From Heterocephalus glaber (taxonomy: Eukaryota; Chordata; Mammalia; Rodentia; Bathyergidae), in the NCBI RefSeq assembly GCF_000247695.1, contig NW_004624843.1:34557-98556 (forward strand): DNA of 64,000 nucleotides. Reading direction: 5' to 3'. Both the position numbers and the translations under genes were made by a program. Below, one piece after another: positions 13,226 through 26,200 of the stretch. How positions within the stretch are numbered: position 1 is the first letter of the stretch; the number at the start of each line of letters is the position of its first letter. Below the pieces are notes generated by a model. The model ran no database searches and had not been told where the DNA came from. It saw only the letters and a program-made list of their open reading frames with translations.

Positions 13226-13438
13226 CTGTGGAGTTTCCATGCCTAGAACCATCTTGATGCTTTCTCCTCTACCATAAGCCCCTTGCTTTAGGTAGATTGG
13301 CTTAGTTTTGGCTTTCCTCACCTAGAGAAGGAGGGATGGAATTCTCTATAAGATTAACTCCTGGTTTAAAATTCTATCTGCTAACCAGACTTCTTGAACA
13401 GATTCTTTGGAATCGAAGGTGGCTGCCCTTATCCGATA

Positions 13439-13500
13439 GTAGTCTTCAAAGTGGGGTCCCTAGCCAGGGGTGTTGATTCTCAAACCATTTTAGTAACTTC
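13439..13500 (+). mobile_element. MER5-like hAT fragment
   Basis: tagtcttcaaagtggggtcc then ctagccaggggtgttgattc resembles the first third of the MER5A1/5B consensus (ttctcaaagtgtggtccctgg). Short. Confidence 0.4.
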
Positions 13501-16500
13501 TGTCCTAAATCAGGTTTGTGCTCACTGTGATCCAACAGCCTTTTTGTAAAGACTGAGAAGGAAGCAGGGCTACATGTCTCTAAATTTAATCTGCTCTCTT
13601 TAGTCCCTGGCCTGTGGCATTTCCCAGAGGACTGTTTAAAAGCAATACAGGGCAAGGAAGTGCCAGAGACTCTGTGTTGAACTGCTGGGAGCGAGCTCTC
13701 AGGTAGCTGTTTGTCTAAGAGAAGCACATACAGTACAATTGAACTCAGCTCCCTCTGTTCAATCCCACAGTCCCACACTTGGGGCAACACTGAGAAGGAG
13801 CAGATTTCTATTTTCCAAATTGCCCAAATGAGTAAATGACAGCACGAGAAAGGAAACTGGCTCAGTGTTCAAGTGCAAAAAGCCTAGGACTGGGTCAGGT
13901 TTCTCAACAGAGGCTTGACTGACATATGGGGTTGGGTAAGCTCAGATGTGTGTCTTAGAATGTCTACAGGACCCATGACCTATCCTCAATAGATGCCAGT
14001 AGCCGACCCCTCATAGCTAGGCATGATTTTCAAAACAACATCGCTAGCCATTGTCAAATGCCCTCTAGAAAGAAGGTCACTTGCAGTTCAGTTGAAAGCT
14101 GGTGCTGTAGAGCATTTCTGTCACTACTTTCCCCTTCTATTTTGGGGCACAGTGGATGGGCCCAGGCTGCCACATCCATGATCTTCTGAGACTTCTTTCC
14201 CCTAGCTGTTAGATTAGGACTCGTGTAATAGAGGAGAGCCAGGTTCTTGAGGAACTTCATTGCTCTGCTTGGAATATAAATCAGAAGTGAGAGGTACTCA
14301 GTAAAGCCAAGAGGACTTTAGGCACTCACTCCTCAGCTCCTGGCAACAGTGGCTTTGAAAGAATAGCAAGGGTGGGAGCTATGGAAATAGATGATCTGCA
14401 AAGAAAACTGCCAGCTATTAGCATTCCTACAGGAGGTAAATGTCCCCAGCTTTGATGTTGCTGAGAATTCTCTGGAGGTCTGTGCAAACAGGGGCAGGAG
14501 GCTCAAGCAGGGAGCTTTGCCGACAGCTGAGCAGCGCTGATGGTATTAGGTAGACATGATCTCTGCTTCCAAATGTCACTGATTTTCTCCATGGAAACAT
14601 TTGCTTCTCACGAATAACCTTTGAAATAATCTCTGGGTTTCTTTCTGGGCATGGCTCATCTGAATTCATTTTCTTCCCCCAAAGCAATCATGACTCTTTT
14701 AAAACACAGAAGAAGAAATCAGGGTCAGTTTTGGAGGCGAGTTGGCCGCACAGCAGGCTCTGATAAGAAGTTCTTTTGTGCCATGTGCCCTCTCCCTCCT
14801 TTCACCACTCAACCTCCCTTGGCCCTCCACTCTGGGAAGATTCTCTGACACTTAGGGAAGATAACTCCTCCTCCTTGCACATCTGCCTTCCAGCTGTTCC
14901 CTACAGTTTCCTACATTTAAAAATTCTTAATGGGAAGGAACTTATAGTTAAGAAAACTTTAACCAAGGGTGTTGGAGCAACTCTAGGAATGGGAAAAACA
15001 TGAGCAGTACTTCTAAGATCACAGGTAAATCAAATCCCACACTGTGGTCTGATCGCCAGCAGGAGCTGCTTTCTTCTTTCTCCCCTGCTGTCTGTCTTCT
15101 TGGACACTCCCTGGGAAGGAGTGGGCTTTGCCTGGTTGGACTTCCCTCTCACTCTGGGAAGAATGTTAGTGCAATTTCTGTCTCGCATTAGGAGTCAGCA
15201 AATCTGGCCTAGCCCTGGGCACCAATCTGTATTTGAGAGAGAAGTAAAACAAGAAGACAATGCACACATAAAGGACCCTCTGAGATGCTGGCCTCTAGGC
15301 CTGGTGTTTACTTTTGACCTGTGCTTTAGCCTTCTGACTCCTTTTTGCATTCTTATTGGTAACTTGCAACATGATAGACTACTGCAGAATCTTGAATTTG
15401 CACTGGTAGACCTATTTTATCTACACAACATGAACATACTATTTCTTGCTGGGCCTATTTTTCAGTTATTTTGAGATAGTTTAGGAGTCATTATCATTTT
15501 CCACCTTCCCCCAACCTACACACACACACATGGATGCACACATACACACATAATTGCATGGGTGGTATTTTCCATTTTCATGGTTTCAAACAAATATCCA
15601 ACTATCTTTCTCTGTGTATTGTGGCACAAGTATTCATAGCATTGGCCAGAGCTTGGTATGAGCAGAAAGGAGAGTTTGGCATGAGAGAAAAGGAAAAATC
15701 CCACTTGGGACTAGAAAGTAAAGTTTGGATTTTACATTCATGAAGTTCTCTTTATACTCCCCAAAGTTCCTGACTGTATATATTAATATCCCATCAAAGT
15801 AGTTAAATCAAAATTTATGTATTTCTATTTCACAATCTTGTTGCTGCTTAGAAAAAGTACTAACAGAGAATAATCTTGTTTTCCTACAGAGCTTGCAGGA
15901 GGACAAACAGACTTTGCAGCATATGCTTAATGGAGTCATAAGTGCCAGGAAAAGAATGATAGTCTTTGGCCTTTAAAATATAATATACATATTTTGGTTT
16001 TTTAATTTAGGAAAAAAGTTAAAGTGCTCATTTTGTACATCGATCACATAAACTTAATGGAATTTTAATTTTATGTCTTTGATATGACTTTTGCTTTCCA
16101 GACTTCCTAGTACGTGGGCTGCCTCATACTTCCTTCCTTGGGGACAGGCTTTGGGGTCAAATTTTAGGGATTTCCACAAGGTTCTACAGAACCAAGGGAG
16201 AATATTTCATGAAATGAGTTTCACCATGAGGGTACCTTAAGTACCCTACCAGTAGTAGTTCCTTTATGGAATAAACCACCTCAGCGCCATACAATAAATA
16301 AGGAAGTTTGCCACCCAGAGAAGGAAATGACTGTTTGCCAGCACAGTTTTGCTGAGAGTCCCAGAGGACGAGCTCTTCCAACTTCATCTACAAAATGATT
16401 TGATGACTGGTGGCACCAAATCTCAATCAAAATAATAGTTTTCACTCGACATCACATCTGCTCCAAAGTCTGCACATCATATTCTTGTTCTTGTAGGTGC

Positions 16501-16819
16501 TTTCCTTGTATATGAGACGTTTCCTTTTTTTCTTTCTATGATTTTTCAGGTAGTTGGTAGTCACTGGTAAAGTAAGAAAATGCATTTCTGTTTTCCTTCT
16601 TTAGTCAAGGTATAATAAAAGATGTATTTCCCTTTCTAGAGATGAAATAAACCCAAATTTTCTGAAGCACCAATGTTCTGAAATCCCCAGCCTTCCCCAG
16701 AAATATGGAAGCATGCAGTCAGTATGTAGAGATGTAAGCAAGCAGTTGAACTCACAGAAAGCGAGACATCTCAACACTGGGTCTCCTGGTGTAGCCCCTG
16801 GAATATGGCCAAACACCAA

Positions 16820-16936
16820 AGTCCTGGAACCCTGACTCACATCAAAATAGATCTCTTTGGGGATGGATTCCAGGGTCAGCCTTTTTTTCAAGCTCCCCAG
16901 GTGGATCCAATGTGTAACCATGGGTAAGAACTACTG
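16820..16936 (+). mobile_element. MER5A-type hAT-Charlie MITE, partial
   Basis: tctctttggggatggattcc, aagctccccaggtggatcc and accatgggtaagaactactg match the 3' two thirds of MER5A, whose end reads gagaaccactg. Confidence 0.7.
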
Positions 16937-17469
16937 AATTACATTTCCCAAAGAATGTCCATAGTTGTGTGAGATTCCCAGTAAGAGATTGAGAAACATA
17001 CCTAACTGTGAAAAGTTCTTGGATGTTCACAGTGGGTATTTGTATAGTGTGCATCCCCTCGACGTGCAATTCAGAAATCTGCCAAACTGCTTTCAACCCT
17101 GCTTTTGAATATGGCTTACCTACAAAACTTCTTTCGTTTACATACTGCACATAAGAAGAAGACCTTGTATTTGTCAGATTTCTTCAGAAAACATGAATCA
17201 TAAACTCTACAAGCTGGGCAGCTTCTGGCTGTGAGATTCAATTTCCATTATGCTTTGTTGTTTTCTACCCCATGCAGCATGTAATAATGTCCCAAAGGTG
17301 ACCCTTTGGTTACATACTGCATACAGACATTTATTTGACTCCCTTAGCAGAATACGTGAGGCCCATTATTATTATGGCTTTAAGAAAGATTACAAGATAA
17401 TCTCCATGGATGATGTTTTGGAACATTGCTCTTAAGTAAATATTACTAAATTCAGGGAAAGAACAGAAT

Positions 17470-17995
17470 TGAGGAAAACTAGTGATTTTCCTTGTAGATG
17501 GAAATACATCTACTTGACTCTCTTTGCAAATTTTGTTTCATAAGTACAACCCCCAGGGAAGCCTCCTGGATGTAAGAAATGATAACAAGCCTGAGGGTGG
17601 AATGTTGTTGGAGAGGATTAGGAAATCCAAACCCAAGATGACCAATCCAGAGATAAAAACAAAGACTGAATATGCAAGAAACCCTAGAAGCATGGAGCCC
17701 ATAAAACAAAAATAATGAGAAACTCAAAGTATAAATAAAGAGCAAAATAAAAGATGGTTAATATAAAGTAGGGAGATACATCTTTCTCAAAAAGGAAGAG
17801 TATCAAGAGACAGAGGGAAGGGGAAGAGAGGGAAAGGGAATGTAAAAAAAGGAATGGAGGTGTGTTGTTTACATGTACCAACTCCCCGGGAGCAATGTAA
17901 ACATTGTGTACTGCAAACATGTACTAATAAACACACACACACACACGCATACACGTATGCACACACACACACATGCATGCATGCACAGGAAAAAA
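17470..17995 (+). repeat. Probable LINE-1 3' UTR fragment with A/CA-rich tail
   Basis: Purine-rich stretch gacagagggaaggggaagag, then gtttacatgtaccaactcc, (CA)n at 17931-17970 and a terminal A run at 17990. Style matches LINE-1 3' UTRs in this window; exact limits uncertain. Confidence 0.5.
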
Positions 17996-18239
17996 AAAAA
18001 GTAACTATGTTAATTAATCCCTAACAATGCTTTTGGCCTTTCTCAAGTGTGCCATTGTTAAACTTTGCCCAAAATGTTACACCTTGCAAGGGCTAGGTAC
18101 TTCAATAAGGAATCCTCCTCCTTGAGACTGCTAAGAGACGTTGCTCCTCAGATTTACAGAACTGGATGAAGCATTATGATTTTGATGGCTATGATGAGAT
18201 TATTGCTTTGGTCTGTTATCAAACCAGTAATTTGGGAAA

Positions 18240-18350
18240 GTGTTCATTTTCCAAGCACTGCACTAGATGTTGAAACAAAGATGCTGGGGACACAGTGGGA
18301 ACCAAAATGAACAAGGCTTAGAATCTTCTAAATGCTATCGAACCTGTCTA
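18240..18350 (+). repeat. L2-like fragment
   Basis: ccaagcactgcactagatgt, then gctggggacacagtgggaac and caaaatgaacaaggctta match the conserved L2 3' segment. Confidence 0.5.
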
Positions 18351-18354
18351 GTAT

Positions 18355-21300
18355 CATTTCTTCCTGATGTCTAAAGAGTTTTCAACACAGGACTTTAAAC
18401 AATTAAAAAGTTTGAACAAAATTGCCGTAACATAAGAAGGTATTGCACATAGTTTATTGTGTGTTGCTTAATTACCTAACAAATTAAATGACATATTCTA
18501 TGAAATTCAATTCAAGAAACAAATTTTGATCAACTGTTCTTGAAGAAGAGTGAATGCTTCATCCTAGTTGTACTGAAAGAAGTGTCGTATGGACATCTAA
18601 AGGCATATTTCCCCCCTGGAATGCTGGGTCCTATTATTCTTTGTTATCCATTCACAAGCCATGTTTCGTGTTGAACTCTATCCCCTCACCCTTTCTTTGT
18701 TAAAATGTTTGTTTTTCTTTCATTATGAATTTGAAATAAAGGAATTTAAGTAACTATAAATTGGCAGTCTGTCAGCAACTTCTTGAAATTCAGACTTAAA
18801 TGTAGAGCCACATCAAATTTATTTGCGTAGTTTGTAGTACAATTATTTGTCTGAGGAAAGAATTTAGTTTTGCTTCAAGATCTGTATACAAAATGTCTGG
18901 TATAAATGGCTCCTCTGCAGTTGGACTAGGGTTTTTTTCTGCAATTAGTAGTATTTCAAGTCAAGAGAGGTACTTAGGGTGTTAGCTTTGGCAGGAACAT
19001 TTCCAGGTTGGATATGATCTCAGGAAGTTTTATAGTCTCAATAAAATCATTGATTATATGCTACTTCCTGTAAAGCACTAAAAGATTTTCCAGCATGCAA
19101 GTTTTTATGCCTTAACCATTTATTTTCTTTAGTTTCATTATGCATTGGTGGCATATTATCCAGCGGTAGAAGATTGGAAGCCTACACCCTGTCAGACCAT
19201 GGATCCAGGAGGTGATATACAGGAGTAGAGGAGGTGGTGGTATGGGCCAAAGGGGTATGAGCTGAGCCTAGAGCCTGAGTAGAGGATGCAAAGGGCAGAG
19301 ATACATCCCTGAGAGATTTAGGTCAGGAAAAGGTCCATGTTGGCAGCTTCATAGTGTACAGACTGCTGTGTGATAGGAAAAGCGAAGTCCTCACTTGCCC
19401 ACATGACACAGTGACTGTCCTTTGGCTGTTTATTGACACATCTGAGTCAGTTCCATCCAAGGCAACACTGTTCTAACTAAGCCATGGAGCTTTCAATATT
19501 ACATGCACCGTCTAAGGCTCTATACTTAGAATAAAATTAGATTTTTTATTTAAAAAAATTTCTGGACCTGCTTCACAATCAATTCACTTTCAGGCACTAA
19601 GTCTTTGGTCAAATTAGTTAGGCTCCTTACAGTTCATCTTTCCATTGGCAAAATGGGTAGTAATGGTTCCTGATTCGCCAAGCTGTTTGGACATAATTCA
19701 TGAATAGAATCGTGCCTTAAATATAGATGCTTATAATTTTATTTTCACTATCATTATTATTATGAGTAACTTAATCTCTGCACTGTACCAAACCATGAAA
19801 TCAAGTATCTGGCATCATTAATCCTCAATTCAAATGTAGGCACTGCAGGTTGGTGGAAAGAGTAGATTGGCTTAGAAGCAGAGCATCACACGGCTGACTC
19901 AGTGTATAAATCAGAGTGTGTTTCTTGCTTCATAAAATTCATGTAATCATGGTATACTTAATGTTCACAAAGACATTGTTACAAGTGAATCACGTGACGA
20001 GTAAATGTATTTCATATAGCTGTAAAAGGCCCTGATAATTTAGGTGTTATTTCTATGATGTATCTTGCCATACTTTGTTTAATATACAGCAAAGGAGGCT
20101 CTGCTGAAATAGCAATATCTTTTACAGTGCCCTTTACATTCCTAAAAAGCATATTTAAAACATATTTACATGTATTTCCCAAATACATAATCGTAGGGAA
20201 TGATGTCACCGCTCACTCTCTCAGCCAGAAATATGAGTTTGTGTAAGATCACCCACTGGGAACCGCAGAGTGAAATGTCCCTATAGGCATGTTTATCTGG
20301 TACAGGTTGACCAACATAGTTAAAAATGGAAGATTTTACATAAATATGTGGATGTTTGTACTTTCCCCAAACATCTGGTAGAATTGTTTTACTGACAAGA
20401 GATTCACAGGGGAACTCCCCATCATCTCTGCTACCTCCACCCTCGTCGCAGTCACTGGTGGCTCAATCATTTTTACAGAAGAAAAGAAAAAGAGGGGCCA
20501 GGGATTTAGCTCAGTGGCACTGCACCTACCTTGCAAGTGCAAGGTCCTGAGTTCGATCCCAGTACAAAAAAAAAGAAAAGAAAAAGAGTTGATTAGTGAT
20601 ATTTGCTGATTCCTGTGATGCACATATCTCCATAGCAGCCACTTTTGAGCATCCATGGTAAAGTTACTTTGGAGCTGGGAAGAGGAGTACAGGCAGCTCT
20701 GTCAACTCAGCACACGGCTAGAAACCTCTCCAATGGCTTCCCAAACTTCTCAACATCCAGTCTTGACAATAACCATGAACCAAGCCCACTTTATCAGTTA
20801 CCTCTCATCTACCTCCAATTCTACACTATGATCATTAGCTTCACCTTCTTTGCCACCCAATTCAATTTGCAAAATGGGGATGTGTCTGGAGCAACACATC
20901 ACATAAAACGTATGACAGCATTCAGCACCCTTAAGAAAAATATTTTATAAATCCAAGTGGTGGGAACACTGGCAGTTCCCTTAATGTGAGAGAATGTGAC
21001 ACATAGATCACTGTCATCCCTTGAGCTGGAAAAATTACTCAGTGACTGTCTTCCCACAAAACTGGATGTGAACCAAAGTTTCTGTCACCTGATTCTCTGT
21101 GAATAGGATCTGTATCTCTGCAGGGAAATGGGAAGCACTGCCTAGCTTGGCTTTGAAAATGACTTAACACGGCAAAATGGCAAAATGACTTAACATGGCA
21201 AAAGTGAATCAGCTGCTGTGGGACATTTAGTCACATCAATCCCTCCCCATTGTATAGTTTCAGTTACTCATACTTTACTCTGAGGTGACCGCCAGTTCTG

Positions 21301-21760
21301 CTGGGTTCACCTTTTTGTCTCGATCACCCATTCATTTCTGCTCCAAAGCTTACCTCCTGGCTTTTGATGAAGCACAGCAGATGTCCAAGTATGAAATTCC
21401 ATTCTTCCCAGAAAATTAAGTCCTAAAGGGTGTGAGAGAAGATAAAAGAAATGATTTGCTAATGAGTCTTCCACATATGTTTGCTATCTCAAGGTATGTC
21501 TCGATGTTCTGGTGTCTTTTTTGAATTTGGTGGCATTATACAGGGGAATCGTATTTACTCTTTCTATTAATCATGTTTTGGGAACTGAGGTAGAGTGGGA
21601 AGAAGTGAAATAGATCATGACTGCATACCGAGCTTTTGTATCAAATACATGTCAATTTTCATGTTCATTTTCATGAGAGTATCTTGTTGGCTTGGTCTTC
21701 ATAGGGATATTGACATGAGAAAACTATGATGTCTCTTTCTTATCCTATTAAAAGCAAAAA
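18355..21760. other. Intronic unique sequence
   Basis: Only one SINE (20495-20572) recognised. The 101-codon frame at 20645-20950 shows no known motif. Confidence 0.45.
20495..20572 (+). mobile_element. ID-like SINE with 16-bp target duplication
   Basis: gggccagggatttagctcag through gttcgatcccagtac and an A tail. The 16-bp duplication aagaaaagaaaaagag lies at 20479-20494 and 20573-20588. Confidence 0.92.
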
Positions 21761-21776
21761 ATAATAATACTAACCA

Positions 21777-21810
21777 ATCACTTCTCGGCCTTTTGGCTAA
21801 GATCAACTGT
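21777..21810 (+). pseudogene. 3'-truncated U2 snRNA retropseudogene
   Basis: cacttctcggccttttggct then aagatcaactgt is the 5' end of U2 snRNA, with changes at only two of the 34 positions as I know the RNA. It stops after 34 nt. The 14-bp sequence aataatactaacca flanks it at 21763-21776 and 21811-21824, an exact target duplication. It has no promoter and no A tail, so it is a reverse-transcribed, truncated insertion. Confidence 0.93.
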
Positions 21811-22091
21811 AATAATACTAACCAAAACAATTGTATTAACTTTATGTAAACTCTCTGAATCTGATGAAAAATCTTTCAAGTGCTCCATATATATCAATTA
21901 GTAATGCTTATGTTACTCTTTTGTTGCATAGCTTTTATACATGTGCATGTTTAATAATTTACTAAGAAATCTTAACAGGGGTATTATGCTTATTGAAACA
22001 ATATTGATGACATGCAGATTTTAAACCTGTGGCATTTAAAAACAATTACATAGGCCCTCTGATTTCCTCCTCACCATAAAAGTATTTACTT

Positions 22092-22190
22092 TGAGAGCAG
22101 TGGTGTGGGCCTGTAGTCCCGGCAGCACTCTGCAGGCTGAGGGGAGAGGTCAGGATGGGTAAAAGTGTGAGCTACTATCTCAAAAACTTT
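22092..22190 (+). repeat. 7SL-derived (B1-like) SINE, old
   Basis: gtggtgtgggcctgtagtcc, ggcagcactctgcaggctga and ctactatctcaaaaac follow the order of 7SL-derived monomers (B1/FLAM). Strongly diverged. Confidence 0.6.
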
Positions 22191-22765
22191 TACTGTATTT
22201 AGGAACAAAAGTTAAAATTGTGAAATAAAATACATTGGCAAAAAACCCTGCTTTATTTGCACTTGCAAGATTTCGGAGGTAGAGGGGTTTAGAGAACACC
22301 TATCAGTATATTTTGAACTCTACTAGAGGGTGAGTTTACATCTCTTTTCCTTTTCAGCGCACATTAGTTATATGAATAGTGGGTCTCAAGTTTGCATACT
22401 TGAACACACATTTAACATATTTTGATTGTCGTTTCCTCTCTTGTCCCTCTTGCTCTTTCTTCTCCCTCCCTCCTATTCCCTTCCTCTTCTCCATCATAGA
22501 AAAGATACTTCTGCAAGGAGAATGCATCATTCATCCATCCTCTCCTGTCTAGAAGAGGTCCTCCCTGGTTTTCTCTTTTCTATCCCTCTATTTTCTTTGT
22601 AGCATCTATCTTAATCTCCTAGTCCCTAAGTGTTGGGGAGAGAATATCTTATTTTCTGTTGAATGACTGAAGCCCAGAACACAGTCTAGCACAGTTATAT
22701 ATTTAGCAACCCTGGGCTATATTAATTAACCAGATATTTGTTAATTGATCATGTATTTGTATTTT

Positions 22766-22864
22766 GGGGGTTTTTGGGGTTTTTTTTTTGGTACCAGGGA
22801 TCAAACTCGGGTCCTTGTGCTTGCAAGGCAGGCAGCGGAACCACTGAGCTAAATCCCCGGCCTA
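22766..22864 (-). mobile_element. ID-like SINE, reverse strand, with 25-bp target duplication
   Basis: ggtaccagggatcaaactc through ctgagctaaatccccggcc on the plus strand. The flanks 22741-22765 and 22865-22889 are identical over 25 bp, pointing to a recent insertion. Confidence 0.93.
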
Positions 22865-23096
22865 TTAATTGATCATGTATTTGTATTTTTTTATGGATTC
22901 ATCAGCAGAGAATAGGTATTTGTGAGTACAGTAATAGAAAGTAAGGCTGAACATGTATGGTTTTGTCACATAAGGAAATATGTTTGAATCACATGCTGTG
23001 TTAGTATCTAAGCAATGTAATGTTACCTTTAAATGGAACTGTAATACATTTACCTAAAAATGATAATGCAGGTATATAAGAAGAGAAGGTGTAGAC

Positions 23097-23176
23097 CAGT
23101 GGTGGCGAACTGATGCTACACGTGCCTCAGGGATCTGTTTGTACCACTGAAAGCTCTAAAAGGTTCACAATCAGTT
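23097..23176 (+). mobile_element. Second very short hAT-like MITE, 80 bp
   Basis: Begins cagtggtggcgaactgatgc and ends aaaaggttcacaatcagtt, whose reverse complement resembles the left end and the ends of the element at 24045. Flanks gtgtagac and ctatagac agree at six of eight positions, consistent with a decayed 8-bp duplication. Confidence 0.65.
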
Positions 23177-24044
23177 CTATAGACCAAATCTGCTTTGTGG
23201 CTGAGGTCACGTGTGTATATGACAATGACAAATTTGCTTACCATTACCCTGAGTTGACTGATCTTGACCTTTGCATTTGAAATTAAAAAGGAATCTTTGA
23301 AGAGATTTTTTTACTTTCCAGGAATGTATATATATTTAACAGTATGTCTTAACTATTCCTAAATTAGCTTACATTTTATAATGTTTAGTCTCTTTTTAAA
23401 AATTAAATGGGTTGTAAAGAAAATCTCTTTTGGTGATTCCTTTCTAGATCCAAATTCTATATTTTCCAAGAGTTGCAAACTCTTTAAGAGAAAACTGAAA
23501 CAGATACCCACAGATGACAGTTTTAGAGGTAAAAAGCAAACACAAAAAACACACAGAAGACCTTGGCCAAAGGTTAATTTAATTGTCCTTACTATGAACC
23601 ATGCTCCAGTAAATAAGAAGCTCCCATCTCAATAGGGCAGCTGAGAACATACAATTCTTTGGTCCCCTCAAATGTGTATAGGAAGGTTTGATTTTAATAG
23701 GATAGATCTTAAATTTAAATGTGGTCTCCATTAAAATGTGAGCCCTGAGGGTTGTGTATCTTTCCCTACTGTACAGTCCTGGCTCATTGTGCTGTTGTGT
23801 GCAACAAATAACATGATAAATATTATAATGTGGCCATCTAAGATAAATTATGATGTAGAAATTGTTTCTCTTTATTTTAGGATGTACTGTGGGCATTAAA
23901 ATAGTAGTTAATATGGTATGACAATGGCTTTTAATTTGTTATGAATAAAGATATGTAGGAGAAGATGAGGCTTATCAAAGGCAAATTTTAACACCAGACC
24001 CTACAAACCCTTAGGGCTATAAGCATAAAGTGGATCATCTAAGA

Positions 24045-24237
24045 CAGGGATGGCAAACCTTTCAGAGAAGAATGCCCAAACTGCAACCCAAACCCACTTA
24101 TTTATTGCAAAGTGCCAACCCTGCAGTTAAACCTGAATTAAACTTGAGGTTTTAGTTTAGAAAAAAAACAACTCATGCATTAACATAGTTTTTCTTAAAA
24201 GGTAAACAGCACCTGTGCCATAGTTTTTCTTTCACTG
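24045..24237 (+). mobile_element. Short non-autonomous hAT transposon (MITE), 193 bp
   Basis: Seen: the left end cagggatggcaaacctttc and the right end gtgccatagtttttctttcactg form eroded terminal inverted repeats of the CAG...CTG type. Flanks atctaaga (24037-24044) and atctaagt (24238-24245) are an 8-bp target duplication with one change, as expected of hAT. The interior (cccaaactgcaacccaaacc, cttatttattgcaaagtgcc) is a block I recognise from hAT elements scattered across bats, some other mammals and reptiles. The family name is not certain. No transposase sequence is present. Confidence 0.85.
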
Positions 24238-24928
24238 ATCTAAGTGCTTACATTGACAGAGTATTAGATTGAATTGTTCTATCTGAAAGAAACCAATCAG
24301 GGAGAGTGTGTTTTTCCCGGAAAACCGTTCTAGATAAACAAGGAGCCAGGCTTCTGGCCTCCCTGTAGGCCGTCTATGACATCGATATTTTAGTCTATTA
24401 CATTATTAAATCTGGGCTAATTAAGTAGTATACAACCTGTTGCACATCAAGACAGAACCCCGGGCTCTCCATTTGGAGTAACTAATGCATCCATGAATGA
24501 ATATTGGCTAGTAAGTATACTTCTAGTGATTCACATTTACACGTCACTGATTATAAGCATAGAGATGGAGGCTTCAGTTTTAGAATTATAGCTGTGATTT
24601 TTTTTAATGGGCTTCAAAAATGCCAGGCAGTGTATTTCCATATTTTATCAATTTACAAGGGTGGTGTGTTCAATGGAAATATTTGTTAAATGCTTTTTTG
24701 TTGTTAAACAGGAAGGACATTTCATGAATAAAACCTCACTTTATTTTATATTCCCATTTTCATCCCACAAATGTCTTGAGGGATCGCTGGACCTGATATC
24801 AGTACTCAACTTGATGGATGAATAAATTTACCTGGAAGTGAATTCATTAATGGTTACACAATGATTTAGGAGCAGAGCTAGAAAGACACATTCCCAACTA
24901 GGATGAAAACAAATGTATGTGCACCGCA

Positions 24929-24930
<2 letters not shown>

Positions 24931-24960
<30 letters not shown>
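24931..24960. repeat. (GT)n microsatellite
   Basis: Fifteen GT/TG units after gcatgc. Confidence 0.97.
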
Positions 24961-26084
24961 ATTAAAAGTGTTTTTCTTTGGAAACACAGATTATAAATTT
25001 TTCTTTTCACTTTGTTGGTACTGTCTGGAGAAAGAGTATCTTAAATATTTAGCTGTGTTTAGAATTTGGTAATGTCTGAGTGACATAATGCGATATTCTC
25101 TATATTGACTTGATTGCTTAACTTCCAAATCAAATTTCTATTATAAAGTATGTTGTTTTATCAGATTTATTGTACATGACTTTAATGATTAAGTAAATAT
25201 GTCCTTTAATAATAGCCCAATTTTTACTTAAATCCTCAAAAATTTACAAATTACATTTTATACTCCAAGAATCATATTGAGGAATAGCAGAAGAGGAAGA
25301 ATTTATTGATGTGTTTAGTAGTGTGTGTAATGAGAATATAGGTATCAAATGACTTAGAAATTCTTGGTCTCTGTGACCAAGAGAATGATGATGCTACTGG
25401 AAATACAGTCTTAATAGAGGGGCCAATGAGATGATGATGACTTTGGTTGAAACACATTGACTTTGAGTATCAAAGGATGATCCATTTGTAAATGTCCAGG
25501 ACTTTGTTGAGAGGAAAATATAATCCTCAGAATGCAGGCAACCGTACCATATTAGATTTACAATCTGCGGAAACTGGACTTCACTAAAAAGCAAGTCTTA
25601 ATTGATAGGGGTTGAGGACACGTACAGAAAAAGAAGAATAATGGAAACAGAACTTTAGCTTATACAAGAGGAGCTAATGGTGAAGACAGGGAGGAGGAGC
25701 CCCTATCAGAACCATGTGAAGAGTAGGAGAGGAGACTAGGAGGGAAGAGCTAAAATGGAACATTCCAAAAACAATCTATGTTATAAATGAGAGAAAATTG
25801 TTCTGAATGGGCCCAGAAGAATTTAAACAGAGAATAAGAAATCTTAGTTTATATAATTAGCAAATGAAAGATGACTTTTTATAAAACTATTTTAGTAGGC
25901 TCCTTGGTTGCAGAAGCCAGAGTAGAAGAGAGATGTGGGAATGTGTTTCACAGAATGATCACAAGTAAGTGATACCATCCTTTGGGGACTGACATCTTGC
26001 TCAAAAGCACATTCACAGGAGCAAACTTCATATTGAATAGGAAAGAGGTGCTAAATACATCTTTGTGAGTTAAAGATGAATGAA

Positions 26085-26200
26085 TGGTTTAACAAATGAA
26101 TAGAAAAGAAGGAAGGAAAGAAGGAAGAGCAAGAGGACAGATGAAAGGGAAGGAGAAAAAAGGAATGAAAAGAGATAATGGAGAGAGAGAGATTGTTCAC
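26085..26200. repeat. Polypurine tract
   Basis: GAAGGA-rich stretch ending in a short (GA)n. Confidence 0.8.

Larger units (their letters stand above)
12010..16815. other. Intronic sequence with MIR and MER5 remnants
   Basis: More GC-rich around 13.4-15.3 kb than elsewhere, but the frames there are short, overlap on both strands and lack splice-bounded conservation that I can see. Confidence 0.45.

Noticed and set aside
13446..15474. Cluster of short frames on both strands in a slightly GC-richer area
   Set aside because: No convincing acceptor/donor pairs around a conserved-looking peptide and no match to NYAP2.
16601..17150. Two overlapping minus-strand frames of about 100 codons
   Set aside because: They run across a MER5A remnant and show no familiar motif.
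21777..21810. Functional U2 snRNA gene
   Set aside because: Only the first 34 nt are present and no snRNA promoter elements are visible.
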